Assembly (NCBI RefSeq): GCF_010667685.1 | Contig: NZ_WHZW01000001.1 | Location: 124,001-188,000 of the forward strand | Origin: Bifidobacterium aerophilum | GTDB lineage: Bacteria > Actinomycetota > Actinomycetes > Actinomycetales > Bifidobacteriaceae | Direction of reading: 5' to 3' | Length of the DNA: 64,000 nt | Shown: positions 25,697 to 34,286 of the stretch, in pieces | Position numbering within the stretch: the stretch's first letter is position 1 | How the letters are laid out: each line of letters begins with the position of its first letter | The notes under the pieces: generated by a model | The model's input: only the letters and a program-made list of their open reading frames with translations | What the model was told of the DNA's origin: nothing | Databases searched by the model: none | Program-made: the position numbers and the translations under genes

Positions 25697-26881
25697 TCAC
25701 TGTCCGCTTGTGGACGACGAGGAATCACCGGACGACGAACCGGAACCGGACGAGGACGAGTCGCCGGACCCGGACGACGAACCGGACGAGCTGCTGCCGG
25801 ATGATGATCCGTCCGACGAACCGGAACCGGACGAACCGCCGGATGAGGAGTCGGACGAGCCTGCCGATCCCGAAGACGTGCCGCCGGAGCCTTCCGAGCC
25901 GGTGGAACCGCTTGTGCCGTTCGAACCGTTCGACGAGGACGAGTCGCCGGACTCAGACGACGAACCGCCGGACGAACTGCCGGATCCGGACGACGAACCG
26001 GTGCCGGACGACGAACCGCCGGTCGTACCGTTCGTGGAATCATTGCCGGAACCGCTGCCGCCGGTCGTGCCGTCATTCGTCGTGCCGTTCGCAGTGCCGT
26101 CGGTCGTGCCATCATTCGTCGTATCGCCGCCCGTCGTACCGTCCGTGCCGTTCGGCTTCTGCTGATCCGGCACGTCGACGGATGGGCGACTCGGAGTCTG
26201 CGTGGTGCCGACCAGGTCACGCACCACCGTATCGGTGCCTTGTCCGCGTGTGACCAGCATGATGATGCCGGCCGTCACGGCGACCGCGATCAGTGCGCTG
26301 ACCACGGCGACGATGATCGCGACGCGCTTCTGCCGGTCGGCGGATGCCGCGGCGGTCGCCGCTGCGGACAGATGGCCCGCATGACCGGATGCACGCCTTG
26401 CCTCACCGCCGCGGGAGGCGGCGTTCCCGGCAGAGCCCTCGACGACACGGCCTTCGGTCGAGGTTCCGGCGACGGGATGCATCACCGTCGTGGCATCGGC
26501 GCCGTTCCCGGCAATCCCGCCGATCGCGGCGGAGCTGATGACGCGGGTCGCATCATCGGACGCCCCCGCGGATCGCGTCTCGGCACGCAACGCTCCGGGC
26601 GCGATCACTTCGGTCGCGTCATCCGTCGCGGCTTTGGTTCCGTCGCTTCCGTCATCCTTGGACGACGAGCCGACGCCGGTCACGTTCTGCAGTTTCTCAC
26701 CCGACGCGCTGAGCACGTTCTTGTAGATCTGCGTCGCGACGGCGGACACGATGGAGCCCACGGCCACGCCGATCACGGACCCGGCCATGCCGATTTTCGC
26801 CGACAACAGGAACGAGGTGACCGCGGCCAATGCGCCGGCGGCCAGCGACGTTATCGAAATGCCCTTGAAAAAATTCCTCAC
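25697..26881 (-). CDS. Membrane protein with long Ser/Gly-rich surface tail
   Basis: A 394-residue protein of unknown function. The N-terminus VRNFFKGISITSLAAGALAA starts two close helices. A loop rich in charged, Ala and Thr residues follows, then a third helix (VAIIVAVVSALIAVAVTAGI). After this come repeats of NDGTTDGTANGTTNDGTT type and roughly 110 residues made almost wholly of Ser, Gly and Asp. The tail probably lies outside the cell and could be glycosylated or act as a spacer. The GTG start at 26881 is a judgement: the frame is open further upstream, but no good ribosome-binding site exists. Confidence 0.7.
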   Translation of the reverse strand: MRNFFKGISITSLAAGALAAVTSFLLSAKIGMAGSVIGVAVGSIVSAVATQIYKNVLSASGEKLQNVTGVGSSSKDDGSDGTKAATDDATEVIAPGALRAETRSAGASDDATRVISSAAIGGIAGNGADATTVMHPVAGTSTEGRVVEGSAGNAASRGGEARRASGHAGHLSAAATAAASADRQKRVAIIVAVVSALIAVAVTAGIIMLVTRGQGTDTVVRDLVGTTQTPSRPSVDVPDQQKPNGTDGTTGGDTTNDGTTDGTANGTTNDGTTGGSGSGNDSTNGTTGGSSSGTGSSSGSGSSSGGSSSESGDSSSSNGSNGTSGSTGSEGSGGTSSGSAGSSDSSSGGSSGSGSSDGSSSGSSSSGSSSGSGDSSSSGSGSSSGDSSSSTSGQ

Positions 26882-27023
26882 GCATCGCAACAATAGCGAC
26901 GATTCATGGCGACTGGCTGAGCCTTGGGTGAAAACAACGTAACCGTCACATGTTCTCGGCACAATCTTCACAAGCCGTTCGAAACCGGCACGGTACGGCG
27001 TCGCACCGAATCGGCGACGCCGG

Positions 27024-27677
27024 TCAGGCGCAGGCCTTCGCTGGCTGGCGAGCGGGAACGAATTCGAAATGGCGGTTGAGCAGGTTGACGATCTGCCCGG
27101 TGATGACCGCGGCGACGACCGTGCCGACGCCGAGGCCCTCGATCCGACCGAAGAACGCGAACGAGAGCACCGCGGCGACGATGATCAGCGACACGTCGAA
27201 GCACACCTTGATCGTGCCGAACCGCGCCTTGGTCACCATGGAGAACGCGTTCACGACGCCTTCGCCGGGAACCATGATCAGCCCCGGAGCGACTTCCATG
27301 CAGATGCCGAGGGCCAGGATCGCGCAACCGAGCAGCAATCCGCACCAGCGCTGCCACCAGGCCACCGGCACGAACCACGTGAGCATGAACATGCCGACGT
27401 CGATCATGGCGGAGAACCAGAACGTGACCGCCAGTTGCAGGTATTGGATGACGTGGAAGTCGCGACGCAACAGCACCACTTCAATGAGGACGAAGATCAC
27501 GTTCACGGCGAAGGTCGTCAGGCCGAAGCTGATATGCGGGAAGCGCAGTGTCGTCACCCATGCGATGCCGGAGATCGGCGACGTGCCGAGGTCGCTCTTC
27601 GTGATGAGCGCGATGCCGAACGCCTCGATGGCGATGCCGGCCAGAAAGCAGAGCATCCGCTTGACGAAATATGGCAT
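27024..27677 (-). CDS. YczE/YitT-like integral membrane protein
   Basis: A 217-residue protein with five to six helices. FLAGIAIEAFGIALITKSDLGTSPISG at the start and PGEGVVNAFSMVTKARFGTIKV later are typical of the YczE/YitT family, whose role is poorly known and may be transport. AAGAGGACGGC precedes the ATG. The promoter carries a TATAGT -10 (27718-27723, minus strand) with a GGAAAGCGCTTACC operator just upstream of it. This ties it to the sugar-related regulon in this window. Confidence 0.85.
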   Translation of the reverse strand: MPYFVKRMLCFLAGIAIEAFGIALITKSDLGTSPISGIAWVTTLRFPHISFGLTTFAVNVIFVLIEVVLLRRDFHVIQYLQLAVTFWFSAMIDVGMFMLTWFVPVAWWQRWCGLLLGCAILALGICMEVAPGLIMVPGEGVVNAFSMVTKARFGTIKVCFDVSLIIVAAVLSFAFFGRIEGLGVGTVVAAVITGQIVNLLNRHFEFVPARQPAKACA

Positions 27678-27731
27678 GCCGTCCTCTTTTCATGTACATT
27701 CCATGGATCCGCATGTCACTATAACACAGTT

Positions 27732-27747
27732 TGGAAAGCGCTTACCA
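27732..27747. promoter_or_regulatory. Regulon operator TGGAAAGCGCTTACCA
   Basis: Near-perfect 16-bp palindrome overlapping the spacer and -35 position of the YczE-like gene's promoter. A related site, GCAAACGCTTAC, is at 27799-27810. The sequence recurs at 34005, 36598, 45517 and 47952. Confidence 0.75.
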
Positions 27748-27798
27748 TTTAAAAAGTCAAATACTCGGTAAATCAATGTGAAATATACCGCATTTATT

Positions 27799-27810
27799 GC
27801 AAACGCTTAC
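27799..27810. promoter_or_regulatory. Secondary operator GCAAACGCTTAC
   Basis: Partial match to the 27732 site, 52 bp further upstream. The A/T-rich stretch between them (about 27745-27800) contrasts with the surrounding DNA. Confidence 0.5.
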
Positions 27811-27848
27811 CTTAAGCGGCGCCAAAACCGACTTTTTCGCACTCGTCT

Positions 27849-28883
27849 TCAGCGCGCGATCGCACGCTCCGAATCACGCAGACACGGCCGCCCCTGCACC
27901 ACCTCGACCCGAGACGGAGGCACCGCGGCGCCTCCGCGACGCGCCTGTATCTGCTCGTACAGCATGCCGAACGCCCGCTGTCCCATCTCATGGAAATTCT
28001 GCGTGTAACTGGAAAGAGCCGGCTGCCACATCGACGCGAAGTTGCGGTTGTCGAAGCCGACGACGCTCACGTCGTCAGGCACGTGTCGACCGCCCTCCCG
28101 CAGCCCTTTCATCACGGCGATCGCCGTCTCGTCATTGCCGGCGAACACCGCGGTCACATCGTCGCGCGACGCCAGTTCACGTCCGACGCGCACCGCCACG
28201 TCCAGATCATCGTCCGGCACGACGATCGGCTCCGGCACCGCGATCCCCCGCTCTTCAAGCGCATCGCGCCAGCCGTTCGTGCGCGTGTTGTCGGTCGGCC
28301 CCTCGCGTCTGCCGACGTGGACAACGGTACGGTGTCCCAGATCGAGCAGGTGCAGCGTCATCCATCGCCCGCCGTCGCGTTCCGCATTGACGACCTGATA
28401 GTCGCCGTCGCCGAAGCTGCCGCCGACCACGACCAACGGCAGGTCCTTCGGCATGTGGTTGAGTGCCTCGATGCCGGAACGGTCGTATTCGTAGACGATC
28501 GCACCGGCCGGGCGCACGGCCAGGCCCATGCGCACCCGCTGTTCGAGAGACCCCATGTCGGATTCGTCGAGCGAAACGATGTTGAGCAGGAATCCGCGCC
28601 TGCGGGCCGCGGCCTCGGCGCCGTGGTTCGTGGCCGACGTGGAGAACGCGTCAGGATTGGCGGCGAACACCACCACCGTATCCATCTCCCGGTTGGACAG
28701 CGCGCGGGCGACGACGCTCGGCTCGTAGCCGAGTTGCTTGATCGCCGCGGCGATGCGGTTGCGCTTGTCCTCGGCGACGTTGACCGTGCCGTTGAGATAG
28801 CGCGATACGGTGGGCGCGGAGACGCCGGCGAGCGCGGCGACGTCCTTGATGACCGGCCTGGTATGTCCCGTGGTTCTCGCCAT
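27849..28883 (-). CDS. LacI-family transcriptional regulator
   Basis: A 344-residue repressor. The helix-turn-helix is VIKDVAALAGVSAPTVSRYL. The effector domain ends VSVVGFDNRNFASMWQPALS. The start at 28883 (MARTTGHTRPV) leaves the usual short tail before the DNA-binding motif. ATG at 28919 would add a basic MKRGRKKGRKPS stretch. Neither has a strong ribosome-binding site. A perfect 20-bp operator palindrome lies 170 bp upstream of this gene, in the divergent promoter of a 42-residue peptide gene. That is its most likely target. Confidence 0.9.
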   Translation of the reverse strand: MARTTGHTRPVIKDVAALAGVSAPTVSRYLNGTVNVAEDKRNRIAAAIKQLGYEPSVVARALSNREMDTVVVFAANPDAFSTSATNHGAEAAARRRGFLLNIVSLDESDMGSLEQRVRMGLAVRPAGAIVYEYDRSGIEALNHMPKDLPLVVVGGSFGDGDYQVVNAERDGGRWMTLHLLDLGHRTVVHVGRREGPTDNTRTNGWRDALEERGIAVPEPIVVPDDDLDVAVRVGRELASRDDVTAVFAGNDETAIAVMKGLREGGRHVPDDVSVVGFDNRNFASMWQPALSSYTQNFHEMGQRAFGMLYEQIQARRGGAAVPPSRVEVVQGRPCLRDSERAIAR

Positions 28884-29028
28884 CGACGGTTTCCGCCCTT
28901 TCTTCCGCCCGCGTTTCATGCGTTACGGTTTCGTTTCGCGCAGGTCACGCCCATGGCGTAACTCATGTCTTCCTTAGTGCCGCAACCCATTGTAACCATT
29001 GCGAAACGCCGTCGTCGACGACGACCTC

Positions 29029-29073
29029 TTGCGTCGGTCCGAGACATGCGCTATTCTGAAACCGGTTTCAGAA
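29029..29073 (+). promoter_or_regulatory. Promoter with perfect 20-bp operator
   Basis: TTGCGT (29029-29034), a 17-bp spacer and TATTCT (29052-29057) form a good promoter. TTCTGAAACCGGTTTCAGAA (29054-29073) is a perfect palindrome that covers the end of the -10 and the expected start site, ideal for repression by a LacI-family protein. Confidence 0.8.
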
Positions 29074-29135
29074 ATGGAGCCGACAACAGATAAACGCGTA
29101 CGTCAAACGATGCACGCACTACGAAAGGAAACATC

Positions 29136-29264
29136 ATGTCCATCAAGGATTCCATGCTCCGCGGTCTGGCTCTCTACGGCGCGAACGCGATGGCCCAGCA
29201 CAGCTTCGCCAACACCAAGGTGCTCAACGACCTCATCAACGACGCCAACGAGACCGCCCGCTGA
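29136..29264 (+). CDS. 42-residue small protein with dedicated regulated promoter
   Basis: A short gene encoding MSIKDSMLRGLALYGANAMA and a further 22 residues ending NDANETAR. AAAGGAAACATC is well placed before the ATG. About 65 bp separates the operator-covered promoter from the start. There is no signal peptide or double-Gly leader. The N-terminal half could form an amphipathic helix. No family was recognised. The clear promoter, palindrome and ribosome-binding site argue that it is expressed and controlled. The divergent LacI gene is the candidate regulator. Confidence 0.65.
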   Translation: MSIKDSMLRGLALYGANAMAQHSFANTKVLNDLINDANETAR

Positions 29265-29621
29265 ACCATTCGACTTCGACGGAGACCCGAGGAACGACCC
29301 ACATGACGACAACGGTCGAACGCCTCGCTTCGCTTACTCCGCGGTCATGATCGCAAACCGTCCATGACCACCATGCGGCATCGAAAGATCCCGCACACCA
29401 TAACCGAAGATCCGATAACAGAACATACCCGGACAACGGCGTCCACCCATATATCGTTCTTTTCCGCAAAGCCCCGATCAATAGGACATCGCCGACCCCG
29501 CCCGTCACCTCTGCCACGTAATGCAACGAGTCTTCCACTCTTGACAAGAGTCGCTCAATCCGAAAAACGTTACAAATCGACTCTCAAAATAGAGAAAAAC
29601 GTGACAACATAAGGATCGACA
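29265..29621. other. Non-coding stretch, 357 bp
   Basis: No convincing gene on either strand. Short open frames lack ribosome-binding sites and family features. The right half is lower in G+C and probably carries the promoter of the ATPase gene. Confidence 0.6.
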
Positions 29622-30980
29622 ATGCTTGAGCGCAAGGCATGGCACGTTCTCGAAGCATGGAAGAGCAACCGCGACCACAAGGCGCTGATACTGACCGGAG
29701 CACGCCAGATCGGCAAGACCACCCTGGTCCGAGAGTTCGCCAAACGGCATTACACGCATTTCGCCGAACTCAATTTCCTGACCGACGTTCACGCCGGCGA
29801 CATCTTCGCGGGGCCGCTGGATGCCGAGACCATCATCGCCAATCTGACCGCCTACCTGCGTACGCCGTTGGAGCCCGGCAATACTCTTGTCCTGCTTGAT
29901 GAGATACAGGAATGCCCTCGGGCGCGCACCGCGATCAAGTTCCTCGTCGAGGACGGGCGGTTCGACTACGTCGAAACGGGATCACTGCTCGGCGTTCGGG
30001 TCAGGGACGTCCCGTCCTATCCGGTCGGGTTCGAGGAGCGGCATCGGATGTTCCCCATGGATTTCGAGGAGTTCTGCCGGGCGAACGGGGTGCAGGACAG
30101 CACCTTCGACATGTTGCGCGAACATTTCGCGGCACGGCGTCCGGTCAGCGACGCCGTACACCGCACCATGAGCCGACTATTCCAGGCGTATATGGTCGTC
30201 GGAGGCATGCCGGATGCCGTGCAGCGCTATGTGGACACGCATGACATCGCACAGGTCGTTGCCCTGCAGCGCGATCTGCTCAACCTGTATCGTCTGGACA
30301 TCGCCAAATACGCGGAGAAGACCGACCGATCAAAAATCAGGGCGATCTTCGACGCGATCCCCTCCCAACTGGACGATCACAACCGACGATTCATTCTGGC
30401 CGGAATCGACAAGAACGCCCGTCAGAGCCGATACGCCAACAGTTTCATGTGGCTGGCCGACGCCGGCGTGGCGCTGCCGTGCTACAACGTGCAGTCGCCG
30501 ACCGCGCCGCTTACGGCCAACGAGAAAAGGAACCTGTTCAAGCTGTTCATGGGCGACACCGGTCTGCTGTGCGCGGCGACGATGGACAATGCGCAGTTCG
30601 CCTTGCTGCAGGGCGATCTCGAAACGAACATGGGCAGCATCACCGAAAGCATCGTGTCACAGGAGCTGACCACACAGGGTTTCGTTCCGCACTATTTCGA
30701 TTCGAAACAGTATGGCGCGGTCGATTTTCTCGTGCAGTCGGGAACGCGCGTGATTCCCGTGGAGGTCAAGTCAGGCAACGACTGGACGAAACACAAGGCA
30801 CTCGACAACGTGCTGCAGGTAAGAGAATGGGGGCTCGACGAGGCATATGTCCTATGCAAAGGCAACATCGCAGAGGACGGCCCGATCACCTATCTGCCGT
30901 TGTACATGACCATGTTCCTGCAGCCGGAACGTCTTCCCGAATCCATGCCGTTCACGGTGGATCTGAGCGCCTTGCCATAA
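29622..30980 (+). CDS. AAA-type ATPase with DUF4143 C-terminus
   Basis: A 452-residue protein. Walker A is GARQIGKT (26-33), and Walker B is LVLLDEIQE near residue 92. SLLGVRV is the sensor-like turn. The C-terminal DUF4143 part contains YFDSKQYGAVDFLVQSGTRV and VIPVEVKSGNDWTKH, a PD-(D/E)XK-like D-E-x-K arrangement. The biological role of these common ATPases is unclear, although defence or DNA-linked functions have been suggested. AAGGATCGAC precedes the start. A paralogue is encoded at 37882-39201. Confidence 0.88.
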   Translation: MLERKAWHVLEAWKSNRDHKALILTGARQIGKTTLVREFAKRHYTHFAELNFLTDVHAGDIFAGPLDAETIIANLTAYLRTPLEPGNTLVLLDEIQECPRARTAIKFLVEDGRFDYVETGSLLGVRVRDVPSYPVGFEERHRMFPMDFEEFCRANGVQDSTFDMLREHFAARRPVSDAVHRTMSRLFQAYMVVGGMPDAVQRYVDTHDIAQVVALQRDLLNLYRLDIAKYAEKTDRSKIRAIFDAIPSQLDDHNRRFILAGIDKNARQSRYANSFMWLADAGVALPCYNVQSPTAPLTANEKRNLFKLFMGDTGLLCAATMDNAQFALLQGDLETNMGSITESIVSQELTTQGFVPHYFDSKQYGAVDFLVQSGTRVIPVEVKSGNDWTKHKALDNVLQVREWGLDEAYVLCKGNIAEDGPITYLPLYMTMFLQPERLPESMPFTVDLSALP

Positions 30981-31026
30981 GAAGACCGACCCAGGAACGA
31001 ACGGTCCGGCAGTCCTCAGAACGCGA

Positions 31027-31065
31027 AACGGTCCCGCCATGCGTATCACACATGACGGGACCGTT
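31027..31065. terminator. Hairpin between convergent ATPase and GH28 genes
   Basis: AACGGTCCCG-CATG pairs with CATG-CGGGACCGTT (one internal mismatch, nine-base loop). It can serve both convergent transcripts. Confidence 0.7.
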
Positions 31066-31085
31066 CGTTCGTTGCGGCTCGCGCG

Positions 31086-32483
31086 TCACCTCGCCCGTTC
31101 GCCGTTGACGACGATGTCCGGTTCGGCGTAGGTCGTGCAGCCGTCGAGCAGCACGGCGGGGCGTTCGTCGGGACGGATCGACCGCAGCCGCACCCGCGCA
31201 AGGTCGAGGCCGTGCACGTTGCGCAGGTCCATGAACGCGGTGCGCGACCAGTCCGGCCAGTAGTTCTCGCTGGACTTGACGTCCGGCTCGACGAGCTTGT
31301 CGACCAGCCGCGGATAGTCGTTCAGCGGCGGAATGTCAGACGTCTTCACTCCCCCGATGAACGTGTACCGCAGCCCGTCGATCGTCACGTCCTCGATCGG
31401 ATGCCCGTCCGCTGCGTCGAAGCGGATGCCGGCGAACTTCGGTTCGCCCATCACGTCGTCGGTGAAGCGACGGTGCACGTTCGCCATCTCCTCGCTGTCG
31501 GTCGCGGTGACGTTGCTGATCGAGATCCGCGCCATCGTGCCGATCTCGGGCATGTGGTCCAGTTCGACCGACGTGCCGTAGTCGTCGAGTTCGAAACGGT
31601 TGTTGAGCACGGCGAAGATCGGGCGGGTCACGTCGCGCATGACGATGTCGCTGATCGAGATGTCGCTGATCGCGCCGCCTTCGGTGCATTCGAGCTTGAT
31701 GCCCTCGCGCCAGACATGATCGAGCGTGCAGTTCGAGATCGTCACGTCGTAGATGTCGCCGATGGATTTGAGTCCGATGCGGATGCCCGCGCACACGCCG
31801 GAGAACTCGCAGTTGGTGACGTGGATGTCATGCACCGGGTAGTCCTTGCTGCTGGACTGCAGGCAGAAGTTGTCGTCGGTGCCGCGCACGTAGCAGTCGG
31901 AGACGAACACGTGCGCGCTGCCGTCGAAGTCAAGGCCGTCGCCGTTGTAGCGCTTGTCGTTCTTGATGTCGAGGCCGCGGATCCAGATGTATTCGCTGTC
32001 GAGGAACGCGGTCGTCCATGCGGCGGATTCGTAGAGGCGCAGGTTTTCGACGTGCACGTTATGGCAGCGCAGCATGCGGATCATCATCGGCCGGTAGATG
32101 GAGCCCTCGTTCGGGAAGGCGGTCGCGTTGCCGTCGATCGTGCCGCGGCCGACGAGCGCGAAGTCGTGCGCGTCTTCGGCATAGATGAAGCACCGGTCGA
32201 GCGCGGTCTCGTTGCGGTAGCGGTTGCGGTGCACGTCGGCAGCGTAGTCGTTGATGTCCGGGCTGGCGAGCAGGGTCGCCGATTCGGTGATCTCCAGCGT
32301 GACGTTCGACTTGAGCCTGATGATGCCGGCGAGGAACGTGCCGCCGGCGAGGACGACGCGGCCGCCGCCGTTCGCCGCGGCCCGGTCGATCGCGGCCTGG
32401 ATCGCCGGGCCGTCGTTGGTCATGCCGTCGGCGACGGCTCCGAAATCACGGACGTTGTAGATATGTTGGGTATTGATCGTCAT
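31086..32483 (-). CDS. GH28-fold right-handed beta-helix protein (pectinase-like)
   Basis: A 465-residue protein without signal peptide, so intracellular. The start NVRDFGAVADGMTNDGPAIQ and the GGGRVVLAGGTFLAG block are typical of GH28 polygalacturonase-like beta-helices. Two acidic clusters are retained: NGDGLDF near residue 178 and GTDDNFCL near 201. The usual Gly-His-Gly reads GVCAGIRIG and the usual RIK reads GIKLECTEGG, so the normal His and Arg are absent. It could be a divergent exo-hydrolase or a lyase-like enzyme. AAAGGATCGG supports the start. It follows the MFS transporter gene and probably acts on its cargo. Confidence 0.78.
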   Translation of the reverse strand: MTINTQHIYNVRDFGAVADGMTNDGPAIQAAIDRAAANGGGRVVLAGGTFLAGIIRLKSNVTLEITESATLLASPDINDYAADVHRNRYRNETALDRCFIYAEDAHDFALVGRGTIDGNATAFPNEGSIYRPMMIRMLRCHNVHVENLRLYESAAWTTAFLDSEYIWIRGLDIKNDKRYNGDGLDFDGSAHVFVSDCYVRGTDDNFCLQSSSKDYPVHDIHVTNCEFSGVCAGIRIGLKSIGDIYDVTISNCTLDHVWREGIKLECTEGGAISDISISDIVMRDVTRPIFAVLNNRFELDDYGTSVELDHMPEIGTMARISISNVTATDSEEMANVHRRFTDDVMGEPKFAGIRFDAADGHPIEDVTIDGLRYTFIGGVKTSDIPPLNDYPRLVDKLVEPDVKSSENYWPDWSRTAFMDLRNVHGLDLARVRLRSIRPDERPAVLLDGCTTYAEPDIVVNGERAR

Positions 32484-32589
32484 GGTCCGATCCTTTGCGA
32501 TGTGTCGTAGGCGCCGTGCGGCCGGATCATCGCCGGGAGCATGATCCGCACCACATCGGCAAACGTTTTTCAGTACAGGAAGCATGGAA

Positions 32590-32623
32590 CGGCGGCCCGC
32601 CCCATGCGTGGGACGGGCCGCCG
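32590..32623. promoter_or_regulatory. Intercistronic hairpin between MFS and GH28-like genes
   Basis: CGGCGGCCCG pairs with CGGGCCGCCG, then CCCA with TGGG around a TGCG loop. It lies 8 bp after the transporter stop codon. It may cut read-through into the downstream gene. No T run follows. Confidence 0.65.
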
Positions 32624-32630
32624 AACCGCA

Positions 32631-33899
32631 TCACTTGATGCGCTTGATGCCGAAGATCGAGATCGCGGCGAGGGTGAGCACGATGAAGCCCATCGGGAAC
32701 AGGCCCGCGTAGCCGAACGCCTTGAGCACGGCGAACGCGAGCAGCGGGGCAAGCAGCTGGCCGACGGTGCCGGCCGCGTTGAGGAACGCGAGATCCTTGG
32801 CGGCCGTTTCGTTGTTCGGCAGCACGGAGGTCATGAGCGCCTGGTCGAGGGAGATGAAGATGCCGCCGCCGAGGCCGGAGAACGCGACGTAGATCGTGTA
32901 CATGAGCGGGTTCGGGATGAAGAACGGCAGCCAGCACGGGATGCCGACCGCGAACACGGCGAGTGCGCACGGGATCTTGATGGTCTTGAAGAAGTCGGCG
33001 AGCGGGCCGGCGATGGCGGCGGAGACGACGGCGAGGATGAGGTTGAGCAGGGCCATGAAGCTCATCCACCTCGCGGCGTCCGCGTCGGACTGGTGCATGT
33101 AGTCGGTCAGCGTGAACAGACGGTAGGTGCCGATGCCGCCGGGCATCATGAACATGAAGCGGGCGAATGCGGCGAACCAGTAGTCGCGGCCGGCGTGCAT
33201 CGGAGGCAGGAAGTCCTTGAACTGGGAGACGTCGAACTTGCCGCGCGGCTTGTCGAGGTTGGACGGCTCCCTGCACACGACGACGGCGATGAACAGCAGG
33301 ATGTCGGAGATGACGAGCAGCACGAACACGCCGGTCGGCACGTTGGTGATGAACAGCGAGCCGAGCGACTGGGCGCCGTTGAGGCCGATCTGGGTGGCGA
33401 CGCCGAAGATGGCGGATGCCGAGCCGCGGTACTTGACCGGGATCAGGTCGGGCATCCACGCCATGCCGGCGGACATGATCGCGTTGTAGCAGACCACGTA
33501 GAAGAACCAGGCGAGCATGACGACGACGATGTTGGAACTCAGCGCGAAGACGAGCAGACCGATGGTGCCGAAGATCGCGCCGAGGATGATCCACGGCGAG
33601 CGGCCTCCCCAGCGGGTGCGGGTCATGTCGGACAGGGCGCCGAAGATGACGCCGGCGAAGATCGCGATGAACATGGCGATCGTGGTGCTCTGGGCGAGCA
33701 GGTCGGCCTTCTGGTCGGGGGCCACGGCGGCGAGCTTCGCCGGCAGCAGCGCGGCGGAGATGCCGAAGAACGGCGCATACCAGCCGATGGTGGCGAAGAA
33801 CTGCGCCATCGACGGGCGCCAGGGGAATTTGCCCGTGTCTTTCGGGCCTTGGACGGCGGCTTGCGTCGCATCCATCGTGTCGCTTATTGCAGAGCTCAT
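32631..33899 (-). CDS. MFS sugar transporter (GPH/SLC45-like)
   Basis: A 422-residue, 12-helix carrier. The loop motif SDMTRTRWGGRSPW after the second helix and the overall layout suit the glycoside/sucrose-like (GPH or SLC45) cation symporters. AAAGGAGCGGACTG precedes ATG 33899. The operator GGTAAGCGCTTTCC lies 106 bp upstream and links it to the regulon. The next gene is the GH28-like protein, so a pectin- or uronide-derived oligosaccharide is a reasonable but unproven cargo. Confidence 0.87.
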   Translation of the reverse strand: MSSAISDTMDATQAAVQGPKDTGKFPWRPSMAQFFATIGWYAPFFGISAALLPAKLAAVAPDQKADLLAQSTTIAMFIAIFAGVIFGALSDMTRTRWGGRSPWIILGAIFGTIGLLVFALSSNIVVVMLAWFFYVVCYNAIMSAGMAWMPDLIPVKYRGSASAIFGVATQIGLNGAQSLGSLFITNVPTGVFVLLVISDILLFIAVVVCREPSNLDKPRGKFDVSQFKDFLPPMHAGRDYWFAAFARFMFMMPGGIGTYRLFTLTDYMHQSDADAARWMSFMALLNLILAVVSAAIAGPLADFFKTIKIPCALAVFAVGIPCWLPFFIPNPLMYTIYVAFSGLGGGIFISLDQALMTSVLPNNETAAKDLAFLNAAGTVGQLLAPLLAFAVLKAFGYAGLFPMGFIVLTLAAISIFGIKRIK

Positions 33900-34004
33900 C
33901 AGTCCGCTCCTTTGCTGTACGGATTGTTCGGTCGTTGTTGACGCCCATCTCCCGGTTCCGCCATCGGCTTTCCGGTCGATGCCATGCACTTATCGAATCA
34001 TCTC

Positions 34005-34018
34005 GGTAAGCGCTTTCC
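34005..34018. promoter_or_regulatory. Regulon operator GGTAAGCGCTTTCC
   Basis: Exact reverse complement of GGAAAGCGCTTACC at 45517. It lies in the 387-bp divergent gap 33900-34286 upstream of the MFS gene. The gap also holds the unrelated palindrome at 34041 and otherwise shows no gene. Confidence 0.78.
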
Positions 34019-34040
34019 AGTTGATGAATATACAAGATTG

Positions 34041-34054
34041 TGCAACTAGTTGCA
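34041..34054. promoter_or_regulatory. Palindromic operator TGCAACTAGTTGCA
   Basis: Perfect 14-bp palindrome between the MFS gene and the divergent LacI gene, 22 bp from the other operator. Its different sequence suggests a second regulator, probably the LacI protein encoded at 34287. Confidence 0.7.
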
Positions 34055-34286
34055 AATCGGCGTTTCGCAGTGCTTGCCAAAGCTCGCCTCTCTCCTCCCC
34101 CGATCTTCCGACACTTCGGCGATACGCTTGCAAACACCTCGACCATCGGCCATAATCGCAACATGGCGAGCCCGCACCGCGCGGCATCACCGATCGCCGC
34201 ACAACCATCCGACATCGGCCAACGTCAAGCGGCATCCGCACAGGCACCGGTAATCATCACCGCATCGGCGAGGAAAGCGATATCCA

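Noticed and set aside
25416-26165. A plus-strand frame encoding a striking Asp/Glu/Pro-repeat acidic protein
   Set aside because: It is the antisense reading of the Ser/Gly codons in the minus-strand membrane protein and runs through tRNA-Ala.
29236-29547. A 103-codon minus-strand frame after the small peptide gene
   Set aside because: Composition is Trp/Val/Arg-rich without hydrophobic or domain pattern, no good ribosome-binding site, and it overlaps the small gene's end.
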